NCBI GenBank assembly: GCA_007135295.1
Contig: SLJD01000093.1
Coordinates: 1-5,172 of the forward strand
Reading direction: 5' to 3'
Origin: Phycisphaerales bacterium
Lineage (GTDB): Bacteria > Planctomycetota > Phycisphaerae > Phycisphaerales > SM1A02
Length of the DNA: 5,172 nt
Made by a program: the position numbers and the translations under genes. A model generated the notes under the pieces. That model was given only the letters and a program-made list of their open reading frames with translations, did not search any database and was not told the origin of the DNA. Of the stretch, positions 1-5,172 are shown in pieces. Numbering within the stretch: the stretch's first letter is position 1; each line of letters opens with the position of its first letter.

Positions 1-435
1 CGTCACATCGCCGAACCCCGAATCCGATTCACGCACGCCATCGTCGAAGTTGCGCGTGCGCTCGTACGCAAACGTGTCGACGACAAACTGCACTTCGAGG
101 TCGCGGGCCAGGCCGAACCGCAGATTCGCCGGCAACTCGAACGCGTTGACGCGCTCATCCGTGCGGTCGGGATTGCGGCGGTCGTGGGCGAACTCCGCGA
201 CGAGTTCCAGCGCGAACCGGCCGGGCTCGATCGTGTAGGGGTTCGGCTCGATGTCCAGCGGCCGGCTGATCGTCTCCCGGGGCTCAGGCGCATCGCGACG
301 ATCCTCGGCGGCATTCCACCCGGCATCCAGCCGCAACTCATGTTCGCCGCTCGCCCCCGACGTGAGAGAGACGGCCAGGCCGCCGGCGACACACCACCAT
401 GGCGTGCGGTTCCGGGTCATTCCTTGGCGGGTCAT
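1..435 (-). CDS. Exported 'transporter' family protein (Phenol_MetA_deg-like beta-barrel), N-terminal part
   Basis: The frame is open from an ATG at 435 to the left edge, giving 145 residues; the C-terminus lies outside. The start follows a strong Shine-Dalgarno (AGGAGG at 452-447, 11 nt spacing); a second in-frame ATG at 420 is too far from it. Residues 1-30 look like a signal peptide: basic n-region, hydrophobic stretch near WWCVAGGLAVSL, and likely cleavage after Ala-Ser-Gly at 28-30. The mature start has the pattern NPYTIEPGRFALELV (65-79), then NLRFGLARDLEVQFVVD (104-120) and a SGFGDVT turn (139-145). These match, from memory, the bacterial 'transporter' family related to Pfam Phenol_MetA_deg, whose members have an SPYTVEPG-like motif, alternating strands and an SGFGD motif. 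The family is thought to form outer-membrane barrels; its substrates are mostly unknown and the phenol label is historical. The family call is fairly secure, the substrate unknown. It diverges from the rhodanese gene. Confidence 0.8.
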   Translation of the reverse strand, partial: MTRQGMTRNRTPWWCVAGGLAVSLTSGASGEHELRLDAGWNAAEDRRDAPEPRETISRPLDIEPNPYTIEPGRFALELVAEFAHDRRNPDRTDERVNAFELPANLRFGLARDLEVQFVVDTFAYERTRNFDDGVRESDSGFGDVT

Positions 436-479
436 GTCGATGGACTCCTCCTTGATGTGTTCGGCTCCGGACAGAATTT

Positions 480-495
480 TGTAGTCATTGCTACA
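480..495. promoter_or_regulatory. Operator-like inverted repeat at the transporter start site
   Basis: TGTAG (480-484) and CTACA (491-495) form a perfect 5-bp inverted repeat with a 6-nt centre. It lies just downstream of the predicted leftward transcription start (about 499), where a bound repressor would block initiation or early elongation. Half-site length and spacing suit a dimeric winged-helix or helix-turn-helix regulator. No regulator gene is in view, and a repeat this short can arise by chance. Confidence 0.25.
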
Positions 496-505
496 CTCCG
501 GAGAC

Positions 506-534
506 AGTCTACTCTCCCCCGCGATAACGGTCAA
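506..534 (-). promoter_or_regulatory. Sigma-70-like promoter of the transporter gene
   Basis: On the minus strand TTGACC (534-529) lies exactly 17 nt from TAGACT (511-506). The first matches the TTGACA consensus at 5 of 6 positions and the second matches TATAAT at 4 of 6. Transcription would begin near 499, leaving a leader of about 64 nt that ends in the AGGAGG ribosome site before the ATG at 435. This rests on matching hexamers, spacing and position only. Confidence 0.5.
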
Positions 535-559
535 CACATCCAGCAATGATTGGGGTTTC

Positions 560-587
560 ACCACCCTGATCGGACCACCCTGATTGG
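560..587. repeat. 14-bp tandem repeat, two copies
   Basis: ACCACCCTGATCGG (560-573) is followed directly by ACCACCCTGATTGG (574-587), 13 of 14 bases identical. The second copy overlaps the -35 element of the possible rightward promoter. The core TGATYGG also occurs at 547-553, and TGATTGT occurs at 599-605. It could be a site for a regulator that binds repeated half-sites, or simple replication slippage. Confidence 0.7.
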
Positions 588-612
588 CTTTCGTCGCCTG
601 ATTGTCTGTAAT
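584..612 (+). promoter_or_regulatory. Possible sigma-70-like promoter of the rhodanese gene
   Basis: TTGGCT (584-589) and TGTAAT (607-612) are 17 nt apart. They match the -35 consensus at 4 of 6 and the -10 consensus at 5 of 6 positions. Transcription would start near 619, giving a leader of about 120 nt before the ATG at 740. The match is moderate, and the leftward promoter nearby makes a shared control region plausible. Confidence 0.35.
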
Positions 613-622
613 GCATGCTACC

Positions 623-650
623 GATTCCGGGCCTCGCGGCCGGGCGAATC
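623..650 (+). other. Imperfect hairpin in the rhodanese leader
   Basis: GATT (623-626) pairs with AATC (647-650), and the inner GGCC-TCGC-GGCC forms a GC stem-loop, with a few unpaired bases between. It would lie at the 5' end of the rhodanese transcript if the promoter at 584-612 is used. No T-run follows, so it is not an intrinsic terminator. It may be chance pairing in GC-rich sequence. Confidence 0.2.
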
Positions 651-739
651 CGCCCGCCCCGGCCCCTTCGTACCTTCCATGCAGCAGGCATGCGGCAACA
701 TGCGTTTGGCGCGTGCAAACGCCTGACCAGGAGGTCGCC

Positions 740-1090
740 ATGCAGACCATTACGGCCGAACAGCTCAAGGACATGCTCGACGCCGGCGAGCCGTTCAAGC
801 TCATCAACGTTCTGCCCGAGCACACGTTCCGGCAGGAGCACATCCCTGGCTCGATCAACCTGCCCGTCGAGGATGAGAACTTCCTGCACCGCGTGCAGGA
901 GCGCATCGGTGCCGACAAGGGGTATCCGATCGTCGTCTACTGCGCGAGCACGGAGTGCGATGCCTCGCCCAAAGCCGGACAGATCCTCGACGAAGCCGGC
1001 TTCACGAACATCATGGACTTCGAAGCAGGCACCGCCGGGTGGAAAGACGCCGGCTACCCGATCGAGACCGGAGCCGCCCAGACCGCCTGA
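740..1090 (+). CDS. Single-domain rhodanese-like protein
   Basis: This is a complete 116-residue protein, the usual size for a stand-alone rhodanese domain. Rhodaneses carry sulfane sulfur as a cysteine persulfide and pass it to acceptors such as cyanide, thiols or partner proteins. Residues 1-20 form the opening helix (TAEQLKDMLDAGEPF). The strand and CH2A-like motif follow (LINVLPEHTFRQEHIPGSI, 21-39), where the usual Asp of 'iDvR' is Asn. The catalytic loop follows VVY and has Cys68 in CASTEC, with a second Cys at 73. The end has the familiar pattern of a glycine-rich turn and Trp (EAGTAGWKDAGYPI). There is no signal peptide, so it should act in the cytoplasm. The start is set by AGGAGGT at 729-735. 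The frame is open upstream to 602, but that part has no rhodanese similarity and no ribosome site. It converges on the exoD-like gene. The physiological sulfur acceptor cannot be read from the sequence. Confidence 0.92.
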   Translation: MQTITAEQLKDMLDAGEPFKLINVLPEHTFRQEHIPGSINLPVEDENFLHRVQERIGADKGYPIVVYCASTECDASPKAGQILDEAGFTNIMDFEAGTAGWKDAGYPIETGAAQTA

Positions 1091-1094
1091 GGGT

Positions 1095-1116
1095 CCGGCC
1101 CGCAACCGGCCCGCAT
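1095..1116. repeat. 11-bp tandem repeat after the rhodanese gene
   Basis: CCGGCCCGCAA (1095-1105) is followed directly by CCGGCCCGCAT (1106-1116), 10 of 11 bases identical. It begins 4 bases after the rhodanese stop codon, in the gap between two convergent genes. Slippage in a sequence under little constraint is the simplest reading. Confidence 0.65.
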
Positions 1117-1124
1117 CATGATCA

Positions 1125-1139
1125 CGGCGGTGGCCGCCG
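1125..1139. terminator. Possible bidirectional terminator hairpin between convergent genes
   Basis: CGGCGG (1125-1130) and CCGCCG (1134-1139) form a perfect 6-bp GC stem with a 3-nt loop, midway between the rhodanese and exoD stop codons. Position favours a terminator serving both genes. No T-tract follows on either strand, so this is a weak call; termination could be Rho-dependent instead. Confidence 0.25.
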
Positions 1140-1174
1140 ACAACGCCCGCGTCGCAGCGGACGTACATCGCCAG

Positions 1175-1202
1175 GATCACCAGGCCATGATCACCAGGCC
1201 GG
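1175..1202. repeat. 14-bp near-tandem repeat spanning the exoD stop codon
   Basis: GATCACCAGGCCAT (1175-1188) is followed directly by GATCACCAGGCCGG (1189-1202), 12 of 14 bases identical. On the coding (minus) strand the first-read copy encodes the end of the protein and the second-read copy contains the TGA stop (1179-1177). A related stretch, CATGATCAC then GGCGGTG, recurs downstream of the gene at 1117-1132, against 1186-1207 inside it. Confidence 0.65.
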
Positions 1203-1788
1203 CGGTGACGGCGCAGCTTGCCGCCGCGAGCAGTGACAGCACGCCGTCGTCCGCGATCAGCGCGAACCCGAACGCGGTCAGCGCCGCCCCGACGCCGGTG
1301 ATGGCGAAGGGCACGGCTTCGAGAAGTGGCGAGATGAGCGCAAGCGCCAGGCACAGCGCCGCGATGACATACGCCGCCGCGCCCTCAGCGAGGAACCGCA
1401 GCCGCGGTTTGATCAGCCGATCGACGAACCGCGCCACCGGCCGGATGAACCGCATCGCCTGTTCAAATCGCTGCTTGGACACCGACCGACGCAGCACGAA
1501 GCCGGGCAGCCAGAACGTCGACCGTCCGATGAGCAGTTGCCCGCAGATGAGCAGCACGATGATCCCCACCGCCGTCGGCACGCCGGGCATTCCGCTGACC
1601 GGCGACAGGGCCATCAGGCCGGGGATGACCAGCACCGGCCCGAACGCCCGCCGGCCGACCGCGTGATGCACCGCCTCGATGGTGACGCGGCCGTCATCGT
1701 CCCCGTCGCCGGCCTCGCCGAGTTGCTCGAGCAACCCTTCGAGATTGACGGTCTCGTCGTGTTCGTGGCCCGCTGCTTCACCACCCAT
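1177..1788 (-). CDS. exoD: ExoD-family membrane protein (exopolysaccharide synthesis type)
   Basis: From the ATG at 1788 this is 203 residues, close to the usual length of about 200 for ExoD proteins. Residues 1-33 are acidic and hydrophilic with a likely short helix (LEGLLEQL). The family core is clear: VGRRAFGPVLVIPGLMALSP (44-63), then the GMPGVPTAVGIIVLL segment (66-80) and QLLIGRSTFWLP (84-95). A basic amphipathic region (99-133) precedes two hydrophobic segments (136-157 and 158-178), the family's ADDGVLSLL motif (179-187), and a last hydrophobic stretch ending VIMAW. ExoD was first described in Sinorhizobium meliloti, where it is needed for exopolysaccharide production and nodule invasion; its biochemical activity is unknown. 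A weak GGGAG lies just before the ATG. A GTG at 1887 would add 33 Arg/Gly-rich residues without family similarity, so it was not used. The gene lies 105 bp after the UPF0104-like gene, probably co-transcribed with it. The stop lies in a short repeat. Confidence 0.88.
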   Translation of the reverse strand: MGGEAAGHEHDETVNLEGLLEQLGEAGDGDDDGRVTIEAVHHAVGRRAFGPVLVIPGLMALSPVSGMPGVPTAVGIIVLLICGQLLIGRSTFWLPGFVLRRSVSKQRFEQAMRFIRPVARFVDRLIKPRLRFLAEGAAAYVIAALCLALALISPLLEAVPFAITGVGAALTAFGFALIADDGVLSLLAAASCAVTAGLVIMAW

Positions 1789-1893
1789 GCCGCTCCCGCT
1801 CCGCACAGCCACAGTCCGCCCCCGCCACCCATACGGAGCCGATCTGCCATCAGGACGGCCGCGAGCGGATCTGCGTTGCGTTGGCACGACTCA

Positions 1894-2826
1894 TCAGGGC
1901 CGTGTGCGTCGTCGGGCCGTGAGGTACCACGAGGCCGCCAGGCCGAGCGCCGCGATCACGAGCAGTTCCGCCGCCCGGTTGACGAGTTCCGCGGTGATGC
2001 CGAGCGCCATCGTCGCGGCGTCGAGCATCGGCGCGACGAGGCCGATCGCCCACTCCCGCACGCCGAGCCCGTTGGACACGAGCGGGATCATCGTCGCGAT
2101 GACGCTGACGCACGCCAGCGCCAGCGAGGACTCCGCGCCGATCGGCTCGCCGATCAATCCGAACGCCGCCCAGTACCGAGCCGCCCAGAGCAGGACCTCG
2201 GCCAGCCGCAGCACCGCGCCGATGACGTACAGCCGGACCGGACCGCCGGCGAGGAGCCCGGCGAGGGCGACGACGTACGGGGCCGCGATCCACGCGGCGA
2301 GCGGGCCGCCGAGCCAGTGCCGGCCGAGCAGCGACAGCGCGAGCGCCCCGGCGACGGCGATGCTGATCCCCGCCGCCTCGATCATGGTGCGCAGAATGTG
2401 CGTCGGGCGGATCTTGTTGACGTGGTGGTGGTAGGCGATGCGCCCGAGCATGCCCGGCCGAAGCGGCAGGTAGTTGACCAGCGTCGCCGACGCAATCACC
2501 GCCTGCATCTCCACCACGCCGACGCGCCCGAACCGCCGGGTCAGCACCGTGAACAGGGCGGCGCTGAACATCACGTTGCCGACGATCGACGCGACGAGCA
2601 CGCCGGCGAACAGTGGGTCGGGGCTGCGCAGCGCGTCCCACGCGCCGATGAGCAGTTCCCGCTGCCGCAGCACGTACACCACCGACGCGCCGAGCAGGAC
2701 TGCGCCGATCCAGAACCCCAGCCGCCGCTTCCACGCGCCGCCGGCCGACCCGCTTGCCGTGGACGGTTCCGCCGCCGATGCCGACGGCTGCCCGTCGCTG
2801 GGGTGATCATCCTGTGGCGTGGTCAT
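1894..2826 (-). CDS. UPF0104/lysylphosphatidylglycerol synthase TM-region family membrane protein
   Basis: This is a complete 310-residue protein, the usual length for stand-alone members. Residues 1-33 are hydrophilic and Ser/Ala/Pro-rich, followed by about eight hydrophobic segments, roughly at 36-53, 73-95, 105-120, 147-168, 176-194, 199-220, 234-252 and 282-302. Two family signatures are visible. NYLPLRPGMLGRIAYHH (118-134) corresponds to the conserved Pro-Arg-Gly-Arg region, though the usual Glu after Gly is replaced by Met-Leu. SNGLGVREWAIG (251-262) is the typical GGLGVRE motif, followed by a long hydrophobic helix with conserved Arg-Glu (NRAAELL). The family includes the membrane half of MprF, which flips aminoacylated phosphatidylglycerol, and flippase-like proteins near glycosyltransferases. 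The soluble aminoacyl-transferase domain of MprF is absent, so lipid aminoacylation is not supported; a lipid or lipid-linked substrate is only inferred. The ATG at 2826 has a weak GACGGGG upstream, within a hairpin. It lies 89 bp after the large TPR gene. Confidence 0.85.
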   Translation of the reverse strand: MTTPQDDHPSDGQPSASAAEPSTASGSAGGAWKRRLGFWIGAVLLGASVVYVLRQRELLIGAWDALRSPDPLFAGVLVASIVGNVMFSAALFTVLTRRFGRVGVVEMQAVIASATLVNYLPLRPGMLGRIAYHHHVNKIRPTHILRTMIEAAGISIAVAGALALSLLGRHWLGGPLAAWIAAPYVVALAGLLAGGPVRLYVIGAVLRLAEVLLWAARYWAAFGLIGEPIGAESSLALACVSVIATMIPLVSNGLGVREWAIGLVAPMLDAATMALGITAELVNRAAELLVIAALGLAASWYLTARRRTRP

Positions 2827-2831
2827 GCGTT

Positions 2832-2849
2832 CATGCCCCGTCCGGCATG
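2832..2849 (-). other. Hairpin just upstream of the UPF0104-like start
   Basis: CATGCC (2832-2837) and GGCATG (2844-2849) form a perfect 6-bp stem with a 6-nt loop, ending 5 nt before the ATG at 2826. The only Shine-Dalgarno-like bases (GGACGGGG on the minus strand) fall in its loop and arm, so folding could limit ribosome access. No T-run follows, so it is not a normal terminator of the TPR gene. This is a prediction from base pairing only. Confidence 0.3.
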
Positions 2850-2915
2850 CTCCGTGCGGGCGCGATGCCGCGAATCAACGCGCCGATCAACGACGTTGCG
2901 CGCTTCGCCTTTCGA

Positions 2916-5172
2916 TCAGCGGCCCTGCTGACGCCGCATCTCTTCCTGCCGGCGGCGGATCTGTGTGCGCTCGGCCATCATCTCCGCGATGGTGACCACC
3001 GCCGGGTCGTCGCTGCGTCGGCCGGCGTCGAGCATCGGGTCATCCGGCTCGCGCACCTGCGTGACGAGATACATCATGCGCATCCGGGGATCATCCGACC
3101 GCCGTGCCGCGTCGAGCATCGGCTCGAAATGCGCGAGCACGGGCATGTTCGCCACCAGCCAGGCCCGCGCCGGCGCGGAAAGCTCGCCGAACGCATCGAG
3201 CACCGTGTCGACGACGTCCTCAGCACGCTGCCGCCGGTCATCGCCCGGCTCGGACTGCATGACCCGCGCGACGAAATGCCCGAGCATCACCATCGTGACA
3301 AGGTCATCACGTTCGTCGAGGGCGGTGAGGTCCGCCAGACTGTTGTTGATCCACGGTTCATCGATCCGCTGGCCGTCGATGCGGAATGACCGGCTGCGGG
3401 ATTCGCTGCCGAGCAGAAACGGCCGAATCACCCCGCGATCCGTCACGCGGAAATTGCTGACCGCGCGGACGGTCACGTTCGCGCCGGACAGCGGGGCGTT
3501 GCGCAGCAATGAGCCGAGCGCCGAACGCCGCAGGTCCACCGGAATGGTCAGCTGCTCACGCGGATCAAGGCGCAGCCGCCGGCCGATGTCGATGATCTTC
3601 GGGTCGAGTTCATCAATCATCGGCGCCGCCGTCGTGCGGACCTGCAGGAACAGCGCGACCTGCGGTCGGATCGGCCCGTCCGGATCGATCGCCAGGGGGT
3701 AGGGCGTGTTGTTTGTGATCTCGATGTTGACGATCGGCGGGTCGAACGGCGCGACGGGATCGGTCTCCGGCGTGACGCGAAGGCGCACGGCGAAGTTCGG
3801 TTCGGTCGGGTAGCGCTCCACGGAGCGGGGGATGTCGTCAATGAGCGATTCGAGTTCCCGCGCCAGGCCACTGACCGGTACGCGCTCGCCGAGCAGTTCC
3901 GCGAGGTGGTCGGCGGCCCATACGCCCATGAGCGTGCCCGGCTGCTCGCGGACGACCGCGAGAAACGACCGGGCCGCCCCGCGACGCTCGCCGAGCATGA
4001 GATTCGCCTTCGCCAGGCCGAGCCGGGCGGTGATGTGCTCGTCAGCGAGCGGTTCGAACAATTCGCGGGCGCGCTGCGGCTCGTCGGCTTTGAGCGCAAA
4101 CCATCCTTCAAAGCGCTGGCGGGCGTCATCGCTGAACGGGCGATGGGTGTCGGCCTGTTCGAAGGCGTCCCGCGCCGGGTCGGGTTCTTCGCCGAGCCAC
4201 GCGGCGACCCACGCCAGTTCGTACCGCAGCCGGTCGGCGGCGGTGGTGTCCACCTCGTCGTTTTCCTCGGCTTCCTCGACGCGGCGCTCGATCGCCCGGT
4301 GGTACGCCTCGACGGCCCGGGCGAGGGCTCGGCCGGCGGCCTCCTGCTCGCCATCGCGGTTCTCGATCGCCGCCCGGACCGTCGCGACGACGGGGTCGAT
4401 CGGGGCGGTCATGCGGCCGAGTTCCGCCAGGGGCATGTCCGGCTGGTCGCGGCGGATCTGCATCTGGTGCTGTTCGTTGATCGCCCGCTGGTACTCGCGA
4501 ACGGTCCGCCGGGCCGCCCCGGTCCGCCCGGCCGCCCACTGGGCGATGGCGTAATCCGCCAGCATGCCGGTCTGCACGGTCCCTTCCGCCGCCCGGCGGT
4601 TGCTGTACGCCAGCGTGTAGATCCGCGACGCGCCGCGGTACGCCCCGTGGTGCAAAAGCGTCTCGGCCAGGGCGATCTGCCACGTCCAGTCGGTCGGGTC
4701 GGCGAGGACCATCGAGACGTACAACTCGGCCTCGGCGAAGGGGTCTTCCACCTGCGACTGGAAATACCCCGCCGCCATCGCCACCGCCGCCCGGTTGGAC
4801 GGATCGACCGCGACCGACTCGGCCAGCCGGTCGGCGAACTGTTCGTACTCGCCCTGCCGGCGGAGCAGAATCGCTTCGTCCATCAGCAGCCGCGACGTGA
4901 CCGCCGGGCCGAGGTCGTCGCGCCGATCACCGGACAACAGCGCGCGGTATCGTTCCAGCCGCTCGTCCACCGTCGCCAGCCGGTCCAGCCGGTGGTTGAG
5001 GCGGGTCAGCAGGATCACATCGTCGTCCGGCTCCAGGCGCGACAGCGCCTGCACCGCTTCAACTTCGAGATCGTCGTCTTCGGCGTACCGGGCGATCTCC
5101 AGCGCCAGGCGCCAGTGGTCGGCGTGATCGGGCTGGAGGGTGACGGCCTGGCGGATCAGGGCGATGCTTCCC
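2916..5172 (-). CDS. Large TPR/HEAT-type repeat protein, C-terminal 751 residues
   Basis: The frame enters from the right edge with no start in view and ends at TGA (2918-2916). A GTG at 5054 lies inside a continuing TPR-like segment (QAVTLQPDHADHW precedes it) and is not the start. Counting from the edge, residues 1 to about 450 are helical repeats of TPR type, clearest at 1-35, 147-191 (AEAELYVSMVLADPTDW) and 335-412 (ARELFEPLADEHITARLGLA). A very charged segment, rich in Glu, is at about 292-308. Residues about 459-599 look like a beta-sandwich: IVNIEITNNTPYPLAID, QVALFLQV, EQLTIPVDL and ANVTVRAV are alternating strands. Residues about 610-731 are helical again, with two HEAT-like units, each starting MLDA and containing RRSDDP. 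The tail (732-751) is Arg/Gln/Glu-rich. TPR and HEAT repeats are binding scaffolds; no catalytic motif is seen and no partner can be named. Localisation is unknown because the N-terminus is outside. It is the first visible gene of a possible three-gene unit. Confidence 0.85.
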   Translation of the reverse strand, partial: GSIALIRQAVTLQPDHADHWRLALEIARYAEDDDLEVEAVQALSRLEPDDDVILLTRLNHRLDRLATVDERLERYRALLSGDRRDDLGPAVTSRLLMDEAILLRRQGEYEQFADRLAESVAVDPSNRAAVAMAAGYFQSQVEDPFAEAELYVSMVLADPTDWTWQIALAETLLHHGAYRGASRIYTLAYSNRRAAEGTVQTGMLADYAIAQWAAGRTGAARRTVREYQRAINEQHQMQIRRDQPDMPLAELGRMTAPIDPVVATVRAAIENRDGEQEAAGRALARAVEAYHRAIERRVEEAEENDEVDTTAADRLRYELAWVAAWLGEEPDPARDAFEQADTHRPFSDDARQRFEGWFALKADEPQRARELFEPLADEHITARLGLAKANLMLGERRGAARSFLAVVREQPGTLMGVWAADHLAELLGERVPVSGLARELESLIDDIPRSVERYPTEPNFAVRLRVTPETDPVAPFDPPIVNIEITNNTPYPLAIDPDGPIRPQVALFLQVRTTAAPMIDELDPKIIDIGRRLRLDPREQLTIPVDLRRSALGSLLRNAPLSGANVTVRAVSNFRVTDRGVIRPFLLGSESRSRSFRIDGQRIDEPWINNSLADLTALDERDDLVTMVMLGHFVARVMQSEPGDDRRQRAEDVVDTVLDAFGELSAPARAWLVANMPVLAHFEPMLDAARRSDDPRMRMMYLVTQVREPDDPMLDAGRRSDDPAVVTIAEMMAERTQIRRRQEEMRRQQGR
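2952..3119 (-). repeat. Two 28-residue HEAT-like units within the TPR protein
   Basis: The unit MLDAARRSDDP... begins at 3119 and MLDAGRRSDDP... at 3035, exactly 84 nt (28 codons) apart. The first 11 bases are identical (ATGCTCGACGC). In the RRSDDP block all six codons differ while all six residues agree. The pattern of a leucine-bearing helix, Asp-Asp-Pro turn and second hydrophobic helix fits HEAT-type repeats. Confidence 0.6.

Larger units (their letters stand above)
436..739. other. Divergent intergenic regulatory region
   Basis: These 304 bases separate the leftward transporter gene from the rightward rhodanese gene. I see no convincing gene here. The region is less GC-rich than its surroundings near 470-620. 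It holds a leftward sigma-70-like promoter (534-506), an inverted repeat at the predicted leftward start site (480-495), a 14-bp tandem repeat (560-587), a possible rightward promoter (584-612) and an imperfect hairpin (623-650) in the rhodanese leader. An 8-bp palindrome, CTCCGGAG, lies at 496-503. Reading frames that cross the region lack ribosome sites and have shadow-like composition. Confidence 0.7.

Noticed and set aside
602..739. Upstream extension of the rhodanese frame to 602
   Set aside because: The extra 46 residues lack rhodanese features and overlap the likely promoter and leader; AGGAGGT directly before the ATG at 740 settles the start.
1095..1202. Common origin of the 11-bp and 14-bp tandem repeats in this region and the 14-bp repeat at 560-587
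   Set aside because: The repeat units share no convincing sequence with one another; the equal 14-bp period of two of them is probably coincidence.
509..1354. Minus-strand open frame of 281 codons across the rhodanese gene
   Set aside because: It lies antisense to the rhodanese, whose catalytic loop and ribosome site are clear. Its product resembles no family and it crosses the convergent gap.
1789..1887. N-terminal extension of ExoD from a GTG at 1887
   Set aside because: It would add 33 Arg/Gly-rich residues without similarity to the family, has no Shine-Dalgarno, and makes the protein longer than usual; the ATG at 1788 has a GGGAG and gives the normal length.
1537..2931. Long plus-strand open frame (464 codons) opposite the ExoD and UPF0104-like genes
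   Set aside because: Its translation is Arg/Asp/His/Pro/Ala-rich and low in hydrophobic residues, the usual look of the antisense of GC-rich genes. Both genes on the other strand have clear family motifs.
2754..3389. Plus-strand open frame of 211 codons opposite the 3' end of the TPR gene
   Set aside because: Antisense shadow with His/Arg-rich composition and no ribosome site; the minus strand has a continuous 751-codon frame with repeat structure.
1..5172. CRISPR array, tRNA or rRNA gene, insertion sequence, or defence system
   Set aside because: I saw no regularly spaced repeats of CRISPR size, no cloverleaf-like segment, no transposase or terminal inverted repeats, and no nuclease, helicase or reverse-transcriptase motifs. 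The short tandem repeats found have only two copies.

Overview
The window is about 65% GC (estimated by eye) and densely coding. Codon use favours G or C at the third position. The gene content suggests an environmental, high-GC Gram-negative-type bacterium: an outer-membrane 'transporter' family barrel, a very large TPR/HEAT-type protein, a UPF0104-like membrane protein and an ExoD-type membrane protein. A planctomycete, perhaps of the Phycisphaerae, fits best, but this is inference from family content and composition. No marker gene settles it.

Layout from left to right:
- 1-435, minus strand: N-terminal part of an exported protein of the Phenol_MetA_deg-like 'transporter' family. It runs off the left edge.
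- 436-739: a divergent regulatory region. It holds a good sigma-70-like promoter for the left gene, an operator-like inverted repeat at its start site, a 14-bp tandem repeat, and a plausible promoter and leader for the gene to the right.
- 740-1090, plus strand: a complete 116-residue single-domain rhodanese with an active-site cysteine.
- 1091-1176: a convergent gap with short tandem duplications and a GC hairpin.
- 1177-1788, minus strand: an ExoD-family membrane protein.
- 1894-2826, minus strand: a membrane protein of the lysylphosphatidylglycerol synthase TM region/UPF0104 family.
- 2916-5172, minus strand: the C-terminal 751 residues of a large protein with TPR-like helical repeats, a probable beta-sandwich domain, HEAT-like repeats and a charged tail. 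It runs off the right edge.

The three right-hand genes all read leftwards, with gaps of 89 and 105 bp, and could be one transcription unit (TPR/HEAT protein, then UPF0104 protein, then ExoD). Two of them are multi-pass membrane proteins from families tied to envelope lipid or polysaccharide functions, so a cell-envelope role for the cluster is reasonable but unproven. The rhodanese and the transporter diverge from a shared 304-bp region and may or may not be co-regulated.

I found no tRNA or rRNA gene, CRISPR array, insertion sequence, attachment site or origin. The most unusual things are the composite TPR/beta/HEAT protein, the iterated sequence around the exoD stop codon, and the repeats in the divergent promoter region. 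Nothing here amounts to a clear new defence or mobile system.
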